Origin: Emydura subglobosa
Lineage: Eukaryota; Chordata; Testudines; Chelidae
Direction: 5' to 3'
Length of the DNA: 64,000 bases
NCBI GenBank assembly: GCA_007922225.1
Contig: ML679969.1
Location: 19,548,932 to 19,612,931, forward strand
Part shown: positions 52,860 to 63,560 of the stretch, one piece after another
Numbering within the stretch: position 1 is the stretch's first letter
Layout of the letters: each line of letters opens with the position of its first letter
Made by a program: the position numbers and the translations under genes
Notes under the pieces: generated by a model
Seen by the model: the letters and a program-made list of their open reading frames with translations, nothing else
Told to the model about the DNA's origin: nothing
The model's database searches: none

Positions 52860-54440
52860 CATACGAATTGCCCCAGGGTGCTTCAATGATGCCCTCAACA
52901 GTAGGAAAAATAATTGAATTTCTAAAAGAAAAGCATGCAAAGGTTCAGAAGGCTATGGTAAAAGATGGATGCATCAGTGTAAGTGTAAAAGAGTTTGTTG
53001 TGGTGGTCAGGTCAGACGAAAGGAAAGCTAGAGAAAGGAGCTCTGATACTTTACTGTGAATATGAAAGAAAGGTAGAAGAGTTAGAGGAACTTCAAAAGG
53101 CTTTCACATCAGTGCAGAGCTAAAAAGGCAGATCTGAACCATAAATTAAATGAACTCCAAGCAGAGAACAGTGCTTTAAAGGGTAAAATGAAAGAATGTA
53201 ACTCCTCCGCACATCATATTGCTGCTATCATGCAACAGGAGGATCACACCGATTTTGGTTTAGACAATGATAATAAAAATAACCAAAAAGAAATTAATTG
53301 GAAACAGCTCACAAAACAAATACAAAAATGGAAGCTGATACACACGGAGGGAACTCGGAATAATTGGCCTCTTCCTCCTCCTCCATTTAACCCAGAACCT
53401 GATGCCAGTGTTCCCCTGGCCCCATTCCAAGTAACCACACCATGGATGGGACAGGGAGGTAACAGAACAGATCAGCATACTTATAAGTATACTCCTTTCA
53501 GTACAGAGGAAATGAGGGGCTTATTAAAGGATTTCCTGGATCTAAAGCCCAAAGACCCAAACTTGATATTTTGGAAAAAGATAAATCAGATGGTTACAAC
53601 ATATACGTTATATCCTAGGGATCTCCATATCACGACTAAAGCTAAATGCCCCGATCTTTCATGGGTCAAGGTCCTTTTAGAGGAACATCAAAATGGCAAT
53701 TGGGCCTCTGTTAAGTTTGAATCAGAAGTTGATATGATCCGTGCTTGCACTGATTTTAAAGAAACCATTCAAAATGCCCTGGGCAATGGAGCTGGTAACT
53801 GAGGATTGATAGTGGGCTGTGTGCAAGGCAAGGATGAGCCTGCTGCCAAGTACTGTGAGTGAAAATGGGAAGTGTATTCAAGTAATGCAGGCATCTCGGA
53901 CCCCAAAAAGACCGATCAGGTATTCTTAAAAATGTTGAAGGAAGGTTTAATCTCCCATCTGCAAACCGCCCTTAATTTGGGAGTAAACCCAGGCTCCAAC
54001 TATGAATTTATCAGCCTGTGGGCTTCTGGATGTGAAGCTAGGCAAGCCAAAGATAAGAAAGAAAAACCTGCCTGCATTTCTGTGGTAACAGCAAAAAGTA
54101 AAATAACTTGTCATAACTGTTGGGGTGTTGGGCATACCCAGAAAACCTGTAGGCGTAAAGCCCAAAACCCTAGTCAGGGACGGGACCATGGCCATTTGAA
54201 CCCCCGCAGTACTCTGCCTTTTCAATTCGATCTGGCCCTGCTCCTATTCTCCCCCCCCCCGCTTTACCGTGTTTTATCTGTGGGGGGACTGGACATTGGG
54301 CAGCTGGATGCCTAATCTGGAAGGCCCCAGGTAACCAACCCCAGCCAGCAGCTCAGCCCACTGCCAACCCCTACTCACATCTGAGCAGGGAAGGAATGGC
54401 TAGACTTTTGAACTCCATGACTCGCTAGGATTCAGTGGCC
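52860..54440 (+). pseudogene. ERV gag, broken
   Basis: The structural polyprotein of the virus core. The start is unclear; frames at 52781-53059 and 53188-53802 cover matrix and capsid-type sequence with a P-P-P-P-F proline strip near 53385 and a capsid-like Y-T-P-F-S-T-E-E-M-R block near 53490. Frame 53872-54315 carries a C-x2-C-x4-H-x4-C zinc knuckle near 54109-54150. A second knuckle is encoded near 54264-54306 in a different frame. At least three frame breaks and a stop at 53800-53802 separate the parts. Described only; not a working gene. Confidence 0.8.
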
Positions 54441-54464
54441 CTCTTATCCGTCAGTCCGCCTCTC

Positions 54465-54910
54465 AAGACCACCTTTGCAAGCAGGGATAAGGGGCCGGCC
54501 ATGCACAACTCTTGTGGACATGGGAGCGTCCATTTCCCTTACTGACCTCCCCCTCCCCATTACTAAACAATACATTACTATTTCAGGGGTAGGAGGCACA
54601 TGCATCACTGCCTACAGGAGCCACCTCGTTCTTATAGAATCCAATCTATTTTTCTGGACTCAATCTTTTTATGTAGCTCCAAATGCTGAGGGAACTATTT
54701 TGGGTATGGATGCCCTCTGCGATCTTGCAGCTACACTTAATCTCGCTCAGAGCACAGTTACATTTACTGATAAACTCATGTACGCTCATACCATTCCCCT
54801 TCGCAGCAACAAGTCTCTTTCTTCTATTGCCACTGCTAAATCTGTGCCTCTCACCTGGAATACCTCTAACCCTTTTCAAGAATTGTGTTCCAGGTTTATT
54901 CATTATTAAT
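54465..54910 (+). pseudogene. ERV protease
   Basis: Retroviral aspartic protease that would cut the polyproteins. One 144-codon frame holds the active-site strip, read here as V-D-M-G-A-S where D-T/S-G is usual, so the residue after the aspartate is changed. The flap-like G-V-G-G-T strip lies near 54580 and the closing I-L-G-M-D strip near 54700. The frame is open to 54907-54909 but starts without a clear link to gag. Length and order fit the family. Confidence 0.8.
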
Positions 54911-54939
54911 TCTTTACACCAATGAGGCATACTTGTTCC

Positions 54940-55865
54940 CTGTTCCTCCCCCACCAACTCTCCTATCTGGCCAGTCAAAAAACCTGATGGCTCCTGGTGC
55001 CTTACCGTCGACTACTGCACCTTTAATCAATGTGCATATAAACTTGCCCCCATTGTAGCTGACCCATCAGTCGCCCTTTCGGGCCTTGATCATGCTTACT
55101 GCATCTTCACTGTGTTAGATGTTGCAAATGGCTTTTGGAGCCTCCCCGTGCATCCAGAGTCACAACACTGGTTTGCGTTTACCTTTGGCCCCACCCAGTT
55201 TAGCTGGACTTGTTTCCCCCAAGGACATCATAATTTTCCTACCCTCTTTCACCGGGTTATGGCAAAAGGCCTCTCTTTGATAGACTGGGCTTCTGCCAAT
55301 TCTACTTGTTTGCAATATGTTGCTGATTTATTGCTTGCTTCCTCCACTGTCTCTGACCACTTACGTGCCTTTAAATGCTACTCCAGGCCTTAGTTGATGC
55401 AGGCTTAAAGGCCAACCCTCGGAAAACTCAAATAGCTCTTCAATATCTGGGTTACACGGTCTCTCAGGACTCCAAAGCCCTCACTTTAGACAGCCGGATC
55501 ACAATTGCTGCAGCCCCGCGGCCGACAACAGTTCGGAAATTACATAAGTTCATGGGTCTCCTTAAATTTTGTAGACAATATATCCCATTGTTTTCTACCT
55601 TAGCACAACCCCTCAGTGACCTTCTTAAAGGGGCCCAAGCCTCCTCGGACCCCATCTCTTGGTCACCAGAGCATGACCGCTGCTTAACGCATCTTAAAAC
55701 AGCCCTCCTCACCTTTGGTTTCTGGAGCCCCCCTTACAATTTTCGTGCCTCATGCAGTTCACAAAATCTTGGATGGGGTCCCCTTCTCAAAAGTCACCTC
55801 AGCATGATGGTCCAAGTGGGAGTGCACCCTTCTAAGCCCCCACATTACAATTGCACATTCTAACC
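54940..55865 (+). pseudogene. ERV reverse transcriptase, broken
   Basis: Copies viral RNA to DNA. Blocks in order: W-P-V-K-K-P-D-G-S-W near 54967, T-V-L-D-V-A-N-G-F-W near 55110, F-P-Q-G-H-H-N near 55210 and the catalytic strip Q-Y-V-A-D at 55313-55327, where Y-V-D-D is usual; the first paired aspartate is alanine. A frame change near 55385 joins to the thumb/connection part (55375-55863) with L-V-D-A-G-L-K-A-N-P-R-K-T-Q. Inactive both by frame and by active-site change. Confidence 0.87.
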
Positions 55866-55949
55866 GTCTTAATCCTTCAACCTTAATGTCAACAACAGGG
55901 AAACCTCATCAGTGCCCTCTTTCTGAGGGCACCATTATACAGGACTGAC

Positions 55950-57557
55950 TTGTGTCTGAACAACCACTATCCTCTTCTGATCTTGTTTTATTTGTTGACG
56001 GATCCCGGTACTATGTTGCCGGTCAACCTTGTTCCGGCTGGGCAGTTTGCGACCTGTCAGGTACATGCCTCCACTTGAGTTCCTTGCCGCCTTCCTGCTC
56101 AGCTCAAGTAGCCACATTAGTGGCACTAACACAGGCCTGCCTCCTGGCTGAAGGCCAGACTCTTGCCATTTACACTGAAATCCGCTATGCGTTTGGGGTA
56201 TGTGACCCTTCTGTGCCTAGGGCAGCCACCTGAAAATGCTAAGGTCAGGGCAGGCTGCAAAAGGAGAGCAGATTCTCCCAGCACTGGTGGGTGACACTGA
56301 AGTCAGACTTCCCAACCAGCCACAAACAATGCTTCTGATTCCCCACACTAGTTATCAAGAAGCCAAAATAAAGATGTACACAGCCCCCTTTACTGCATTT
56401 CAGTCTCTGGCTCCCAATCAGCCACTAGGTCCAGTAAAGAGACCAGTTATTTAAACTCTATGCTCTTTACCAAAAAGGTTTCTCCTGACCCCAAAGGGTC
56501 TGCCACAGTACCAGATCAATATAAGTTTAGATCTTACCCAAAATACCACGCTGCCAGCCAATCCTTTAGTAAATAAAACTAAAGATTTATTATAAAAAGA
56601 AAGAAACAAACTATAAGAGAAATGTTAAAGGATTAAAGCAATCAGATACATACAAATGATTTGAAAGTCTATATATATCAGGTTTCTAGAAGAATTATGG
56701 AGTTTGCAGTCTTGTATAGTCCCTCTGGTGTACATCCTGTACCTGGATGGGTCTCAGTCCTTTGTTTCACAGCTTCAGTTGCAGATGACTTGATCTAGAC
56801 ATACATAGGTGGCTGAAGGCTGAACCCGACTGAAGACAAAATGGATCCCGGGCACGTGCCTTTTATATCCTCTGGCCTTTGGACCAAAATGGAGTCCAGA
56901 GTCACATGAGTAAGTCCTGGTGACTCATCAGGTATATCCCTGGCTTCTCCCCCTGGGCCCCTTGCACCTGTGAATGTCTTAATGGGCCATTAAGCAGGCC
57001 ATCCCTGCAGCCATCCTGTCTGGGGCGTTACCCAGACACAGCACAATTTGAAATACAGATATATCAACCATATCCATAACTTCCATTACACATATAACAC
57101 ATGAACATAAACATCATCATCTTACTTAGCATATTATAGCCTTTCTAACAGTACCTGACATGGCATATCTCACATGAATTATTATGATTTTGACATACTG
57201 ATGTTAAACAATATACTAAATGCCACCCCCAATCCAGCCAGCGTGACAGGGTAGTTCATGACTATCTTGATTCTTGGACTAATAGGGGTTACCTCACTTC
57301 ATTCGATATCCCTCTTAAAAATTGGGGGGGGGTGTACATTAAAGGCTTATTGGAAGCCTGTGGCTGTGGTTAAAATCAAGGCACATATCAGAAACAATGA
57401 CCCCCTTTCTCTTGCAAATACAGCTGTAGACGAGGCTGCTAAAAAGGCTGCAACAATTCCACAGGAAAATCTCCAAGTGGCAGCCACCCAAACTCCTGAC
57501 CTGAAGCAGATTTCACTACCTGAAATACAAGAACAATGCACTAGAGAGGAAAAATGA
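55950..57557 (+). pseudogene. ERV RNase H, split by a solo LTR
   Basis: Would remove RNA from the RNA-DNA hybrid. The left part (55950-56200) has V-D-G-S, then a strip where the usual A-E-L-V-A-L reads A-T-L-V-A-L, and T-E-I-R-Y-A-F where T-D-S-R-Y-A-F is usual; two of the four catalytic acids are altered. The family-B LTR interrupts at 56201-57248. The right part resumes in the D-Y-L-x-S-W strip after 57249 and shows K-I-K-A-H-I and A-V-D-E-A-A-K-K-A-A near 57375-57450. Confidence 0.85.
56201..57248. mobile_element. Solo LTR, family B, copy 2, inserted in ERV pol
   Basis: Begins TGTGACCC, ends CAGCCAGCGTGACA, and aligns along its length with 22503-23599. A perfect 5-bp duplication, GGGTA, flanks it (56196-56200 and 57249-57253). 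The pol coding sense stops at its left edge and resumes at its right edge, so it arrived after the ERV. Confidence 0.92.
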
Positions 57558-57559
57558 AC

Positions 57560-58620
57560 ATGGATTGAAAATGCTTATAAAATTGATAATGCCAACACTT
57601 GGGTCACAAAGGATCAGCAATTTGTAGCCCCTAAATCAATTGTGGCTCACCTTTGTGATCTCTATCACCTACCAACCCACCCAAACCCAAAAGCTATGCT
57701 GTACCACATCAAGGGAAAGTGGTGGTGGCCCAAGATGACAGCAGACATACATGACTACTGTCAGCGGTGTCTTGTATGTGCTAAATGTAATGAAGGCAAA
57801 AAGCTTAAAGTGGCAATGAGACACCAGACTCGACCCATGGGTCCTATGCAAAAGATTCAAATCGACTTCATAGGCCCCCTACCACCTGTAAGAGGAAAAA
57901 AATATTGCCTGGTCATAATTGATCATTTCACCTGATGGATTGAAGCTTTTCCCACATCTAAAAATGATGCCAGCACAGTGGCCCACTTACTAGCCAGTGA
58001 ATTCTGCCCTTGATGGGGCTTAGCATGTTCAGGGAACCCACTTTACAGGATGAATCATGAAGGAAGTCTGCTCTGCTCCAGGCATTAAACAAAAATTTCA
58101 CCGTCCATAGCACCCTGAGAGGTCTGGGCTAGTGGAACAAGCCAATTGGATACTGAAAAAGAAAATCACAAAAGCCTTACTTTCACAAGGAACAAGCTGG
58201 GTGGCTCAACTACCCCTAGCTCTCCTCTAGATGAGGGCAACTCCTAATGCCACTACAGGAGTCTCACCCTTCGAACTCACTACTGGAACGACCATGTCTT
58301 TGGGGGAAGGATGTGTAATTCTGGCTCCTCTCCCTCTGGTATCTGATACTGCACGGAAATACATCAAACGTTTAAATGAAGTTTTACAGCCTTTGAGACT
58401 GACTGTCAAAGACAGACAGGAAACTCAGGATTCTCCAGAATCCCCCTCCTGGGTGGACACACAGGAGGGAGATCAGGTCATGATAAGAACATACAATCCT
58501 AGTGTACTCCAACCAAAATACTCAGGTCCGCATATGGTATTGGTCCATACAGATACATCTGTGAAGATACAAGGAATCCCAACATGGGTTCACAAAACAA
58601 GAATTAAGCTGTATAAATAA
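57560..58620 (+). pseudogene. ERV integrase, broken
   Basis: Joins viral DNA to the host genome. The N-terminal zinc module has H-L-C-D-L-Y-H near 57650 and C-Q-R-C-L-V-C near 57765. The core opens with I-D-F-I-G-P-L-P near 57860 and K-Y-C-L-V-I-I-D-H-F-T near 57905, then a TGA at 57933-57935. The rest of the core (57936-58230) changes frame repeatedly. The C-terminal domain is open at 58231-58620 with a Y-S-G-P-H-M-V strip near 58518, corresponding to the GPY/F motif, and closes at 58618-58620. Confidence 0.85.
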
Positions 58621-58651
58621 GTTTATCTAATATGCATTCTGTGCACTAATT

Positions 58652-60950
58652 TTGTCTTTTCAGGTGAAAATGTGGTTCCTTCTAATGATCCTTCTCCTGG
58701 GCCTCAGTGCCACATACTCCTGGGACCCACCCATAGTCCAAATCATGCAAGACATCTGCCTCAAGGCTGGCCAGTACATGCAGCTTCCTAAAGGGGGAGA
58801 TGGCGAGTGGGTAAGAAAACCCGATGTGTGGCTTACTACCCCACCTTCTGGGAATGGACCAATCATAATTCCGTCCACCTCTCAGATTATAACATAGTCT
58901 CATCTCTTCTACCCACCCCGGGAGCGGAATATGACTACCTGCGTGTAAATATGCCAGATACAACTGTACCTGTAACTTCAACCCTAAGGACTGCCCGCCC
59001 ATCCACACTATAGGGTATCCACTAGGCCCAGCCGAATGTATTCCATTTTCAAAATGTAATACAAGGAAACAACCCTTCAAGGTCCTCCCCCTTGAGAGGA
59101 CCAACCTCACTTTCTCTATAGTCTTCGACGATACCATTGATGTCCAGAATATTTACAGTCGCTCCACCAGTCTGGGAAACTATACCTGTATTTGTAAATA
59201 CAGGTTTGGAAACGATATACAACTTGTTTTTGGAAAAGGAATAATTCTAGGAGCAGGATGGACAGAACTTTTACCTTTGCTATGGGAACCTGGAATGGAA
59301 GGACGGTATTGCCAAGAACACTGTTCAAACTCAGTCAGACGCCTGGGTTGTTCGGATGTAAGATACTATAACTTGACTACCTGTGGTTCTATCCCCTCAA
59401 GCATCTGCCCTGTGCTCCACTCCACTCCTTCTGATGGTATTATCCATTTGAGATCTAACAAGACACTTCTACATGATGTAATTATGGTTTCTATTAAAGT
59501 TAAATATGATTTGTCTAAATTTACTGTACCATTACAAAACGTATGTTTCGACCATCCTAATTCTTTACAATGGCTACATGAACAGTTAAAGTTACTAGTG
59601 TACCAATATACTATCTGCGCCCACGCACTAAAAAGACAAAAGCAAGGCACCTAGGTGACATTGGAGGACTATTTAGAAGCTCAAATTCCATGATAAACTT
59701 GCTTAATGCCAATATGGATAGATCTTACAATGCCTGAGTTAAAAGCCAGACTACACAGGCCCTAAAATACACCAGTGCTGGCTTATTATACTCTTTCACT
59801 GCTATTGACGCAGCCATGGATGGATTCTATACAGAAATTAAAAAATCCTCCAATATCATAATCAATATGACTATATCCCAATCTAAGGGACGTGCTTATG
59901 ATACGTTAGCTCGTGATTTGTTCAATATGTTAAAAGAAAATATGTTAGATATATGCCTTGGTTTTCCCCCTTCCACATCCTCTCTTCCTCTGCCCTTACA
60001 AACTTGGCAAATATTAATATTGCCTCAGTTAATATTGGCTCAGTTAATTGTTGCCTCCTCACTACCCCTTGAAACCTCTTCCACCCCCTCTTTTGATTTT
60101 CTTCTTACTTACCCTTTTGTTATCCCCACTCATGTTTTTCCTTCCTCTGTTTATTTTAAATCTATTGGTTATGTGTCTAACAACACTATCTATCGAATAG
60201 GATTTTCTGGCTTTGTGTCTCCCTCCCCCAGTGGCGCCATGCTCATAACAACTTCTGACTGTTGTACAGAAACTGCTGACTATATTATTTGCTCTTGTTC
60301 TACCCTGTACCCTTTGAATACTTCTTCTTCTGTGGTTGTTACTATCCTTCCTCTCCTGGATGCTCAGACTTCTGTTCAAGTGTCTGCCTCGCAGTGGTGT
60401 TTTATCACCACTGCATCATATCACAACTACGGCACACTACAGTGTCCAGCTAACTCTTCCATGTGTCTACAGATTACAGACTCCTTCACTCTGGGTGATA
60501 TTAATTTGCCCAGCCACATCTTCACTGGAATGACAATACTTCCTTGGTGGTATGGCAATCTATTTACGGACAATTCCCCTGCCCAAATAACAAAGGAGAT
60601 GCTGGCTACAGTGGTCCTTGCTGCTGCCTCTGTGTCTGCCACCATTCATAAGAACACTGCTAAAGGCCGTGTGAAGGTCCAACTCTCCACCCAGATTGTA
60701 ACCCGCTTGGAAGATTCAACTTCTGGCCCGTCGTACAGCCTCATCACCTGGTGAACTATCCGGCAAATAGCTGCCGCTGCTTCTTCTCTTCTTGTCCTGT
60801 TTTCATCTGTGTGTATATGCTGCTATTTTAAACACATACTTAACAACTTTACTATGCTCTCTACTCTTGTCTCCACCCCCTGTTTTCCTCCCCACTCCAT
60901 AACACTTCCCCCGTATAATCCTAAAATAGATCATGAATATCAAAGTATCT
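58652..60950 (+). pseudogene. ERV envelope gene, broken
   Basis: Surface glycoprotein gene. It overlaps nothing upstream (pol ends at 58620). The first frame (58652-58897) opens with a hydrophobic, signal-peptide-like strip at about 58670-58720. Frames 58807-59013 and 59277-59654 carry the middle. The longest open part, 59816-60754 (312 codons), has several N-x-S/T sites and many cysteines. It stops at TGA 60752-60754. Beyond the stop the same frame has a hydrophobic, membrane-span-like strip (about 60770-60830) and a short tail to about 60952. I did not see the immunosuppressive-type strip typical of gammaretroviral envelopes. Described only. Confidence 0.72.
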
Positions 60951-60990
60951 AAATAATTGATCATATCTCACTTATGGGTTCAATTTGTCA

Positions 60991-61003
60991 AACAGGAGGG
61001 AAC
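60991..61003 (+). promoter_or_regulatory. ERV polypurine tract
   Basis: AACAGGAGGGAAC lies directly before the TGTAAGG start of the 3' LTR, where plus-strand DNA synthesis would be primed. Confidence 0.7.
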
Positions 61004-61523
61004 TGTAAGGCTTGAAGTTGTTTTCAGCTAACAAGTTGTAGGTCAAAACTCATTTAAATGACTAACGAGCATACCTGAGCCTCAAGGACAATGGCTAGTG
61101 TAAACATCCGATGGCTCAGGAAGCCAGATGTCCTCTTGGTGATTCTAATTCCAATGAGAACAGCACATTTGCTTTTAGAATTTCTGTCTCATCTGCCACC
61201 TATCTGTAGGGACCCCCCCTTCTTCCTCCACCCTACCCCCACCCCGAGTGTACCCTAGCATCTTTGATGCAAGTAGAGTCATTAAAGTGTCTCTGCATGT
61301 ATGTAACAACCATTATCGCTGTTGTTCTCTCTGGATGGGACAATGTCTGTATTTGTAACTAAATAGATAAAGAATTTAAAACGTACTATGTAATCAATAA
61401 GAAAGCGTACATAATTGACCACTGTAACACCATGAAGTTGATTTATCAGACTTCGCAGTATCATGAATAAACCTCTTCAGTATTGTCTGTGCTGCCTAAA
61501 GAAAGAATCCTTTGTGCTTTACA
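61004..61523 (+). repeat. ERV 3' LTR
   Basis: Starts TGTAAGGCTTGAAG and ends ...GTGCTTTACA. Compared with the 5' LTR it lacks six bases in the AAGTTGATTTATC strip and about seven in the GCTGCCT-AAAGAAAG strip. An AATAAA lies near 61466. Confidence 0.88.
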
Positions 61524-63227
61524 GCCCACAGTTAGACTTTGCTAGCTTCTTCATGAGCTTGCTCAGGAATTAGAGGTTTGACACTGAGCTGTAGTTGACT
61601 AGGACCAGTATATTCAGAGAGAGTTTCTTCAGTGGCAACTGAACTATTGTGTGTTTGAAGGCACTTGCATTACCTGAATGAGGCATTGGCTATTTTGGTC
61701 AGGAGGGTCTCTAGTTACTGGTTACTATTAAACTTTTTCACTGGTCAACTGTTTGATTAGGACCGTATGTCGACTTACACAAGCAAATGGGGTTGAGAAA
61801 TGGTCTTCTTTCCCCTCAAAAATGTTGCTCACTGGTAGTCATGGTAAATAACTCCAATGCCTTGGTGAGGAATAACTTGTCCAAAGTTGCTTGATGCAGC
61901 ATTTTCATCCCAAGAAAAAGGGAAATAAGCCACAGATTTGAGTCCTTCTGTTATTTTGTTGGCTTAGGGTTCTACAAGACATTCTCTTACGTGGGATCCT
62001 CAGAACCCAAGTAATTCGGATATCTTATGGGCTGAAATAGAAGCTCTGAGTCCAAGACAGATCAGGTTAGTCTTGCAATAAACATTTTGAAAATAGATCC
62101 ATCTTGGATAAGAAAGTCTTGGATCCATCAGCTGAGATTCCTTTCAATACACAGGAGAGAGAAAAAGAGGCAGTATAATTCTCAGGACAGATCCAAGATA
62201 TAGCTCCAGTTGTGCCCTGATGTGTCTGTCCTCTCAGATCCTAGGAGTAATTGAAAGAATGGATGCCCTTGAATTGCAGGGCAGTTTGATCACTCCTGTG
62301 GAACTAGCTATTCAGTTGGTAAAGGCCACAAGTCTGTGTAGGGTCTTACTAGACGGCATGTTCAGGGGAATTGATCCATCATTGATTCTGAACCCAGACT
62401 AATCTCCTAGCAGATTCACTCCTCCAGTGACAGATGTATTTCTCCAGCGCAGTCATTTTCTGGGATCTCAGATGATTTATTTTGGTATTGCTGGGGGCCT
62501 TGGATCCAGGGAGACAGACGAATTTGCTGCTGCTTCCATCATTGCTGTTAAGTCTGGTCCTGGAATTCCTTGATAATCTATTATTATTTTTAATTAATTC
62601 ATTTAATTAATTCAATTAGTTAATTACCTGATGCTAATTGTTCTTACTATTTTGAATGGTTCTGGCCCTTTGTGGCCATGCGAGTCATGCAGTGGCGCTC
62701 TGAAAAGGCCATGCATTCAGAGACCAGCTTGATAAGTTACACTCTTTTCTTCATCTTAATAGTTTACAGGTAATTAGAAGTGACACTTACCTTGACTCTC
62801 AGCAGCTCCCGCAGTCACCACTCGTTGGGGAGAGAGCAGCAAACAGCCAGAAATATTCCTGTGGAGAAGGACAAATTTGATTCTCCCTTTTCTTCAGTGT
62901 GAGGTTGGTTAGATTTAATTTAATTTTCACACAGAAAATAAATGATGTCTTGATTCTGGTAGACAATGGTTCCATGGCAGCCTTCCTGTGCCCTTCTGTT
63001 TGGATAAGAACTAAATGTCTCTCCCTGGTGCCATCAGTGCTCATGGCCTGATCTTGCATGAGCAGGGATGGATGTAGAACCACCCTGCCCAAGAGGAGTT
63101 TGTAGACAGATTGTTCTTCAGAGACACATAGTCCTTCCTTGAGCAGCATGGTGCACCAGGCCTACTCCATGGGCCAGTGCAGAGGAGAGGCAGGGCCTCC
63201 TTTTGGGGTGCTCTGGGCATCTTCGGA
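61524..63227. other. No gene recognised
   Basis: Mixed, in part AT-rich sequence (TTAATTAATTC words near 62590-62630). Short frames only, no repeat family named. Confidence 0.45.
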
Positions 63228-63560
63228 GTCATAGAATCATAGATGATTAGGGTTGGAATGGACTACAGGCGGTCATCAAAGCAGGACCAACCCCAAATAA
63301 ATCATCCCAGCCAGGGCTTTGTCAAGCTGGGCCTTAAAAACCTGTAAGGATGGAGATTCCACCACCTCCCTAGGTAACCCATTCCAGTGCTTCATCACTC
63401 TCCTAGGGAACATGTTTTTCGTAATATCCAATCTAGACCTCCCCCACTGCAACTTGAGACCATTTCTCCTTATTCTGTCATCTGTCACCACTGAGAACAG
63501 CCTAGCTCCATCCTCCATGGAACCCTTAGTGAGCAGTGTTTGCAATGCCCTGAGTATATG
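63228..63560 (-). mobile_element. CR1 LINE, copy 4, 3' end only
   Basis: On the minus strand the frame at 63581-63276 gives an N-G-L-K-L-Q-W block, [20 protein letters not shown] and A-L-A-G-M, the usual C-terminal end of CR1 ORF2. The 3' UTR follows, ending ATGATTCTATGACTC at about 63228. 5'-truncated; the rest of ORF2 is missing. The short tail repeat is typical of CR1. Confidence 0.85.

Larger units (their letters stand above)
51855..61523 (+). mobile_element. Endogenous retrovirus, both LTRs, all genes broken
   Basis: About 9.7 kb including a 1.05-kb foreign solo LTR. Order: 5' LTR, serine-type primer site, leader, gag, pro, pol (RT, RNase H, IN), env, polypurine tract, 3' LTR. The pol style (integrase with a GPY/F-type end; RT with F-T-V-L-D-V-A-N-G-F-W) places it among gamma/epsilon-like (class I) retroviruses, while the gag has two zinc knuckles. 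Comparing LTRs by eye gives roughly 20-25 substitutions in about 510 aligned bases plus a few short gaps, around 4-5% divergence. No short flanking duplication is clear (TCTC before, GCCC after). It cannot make particles. Confidence 0.9.
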
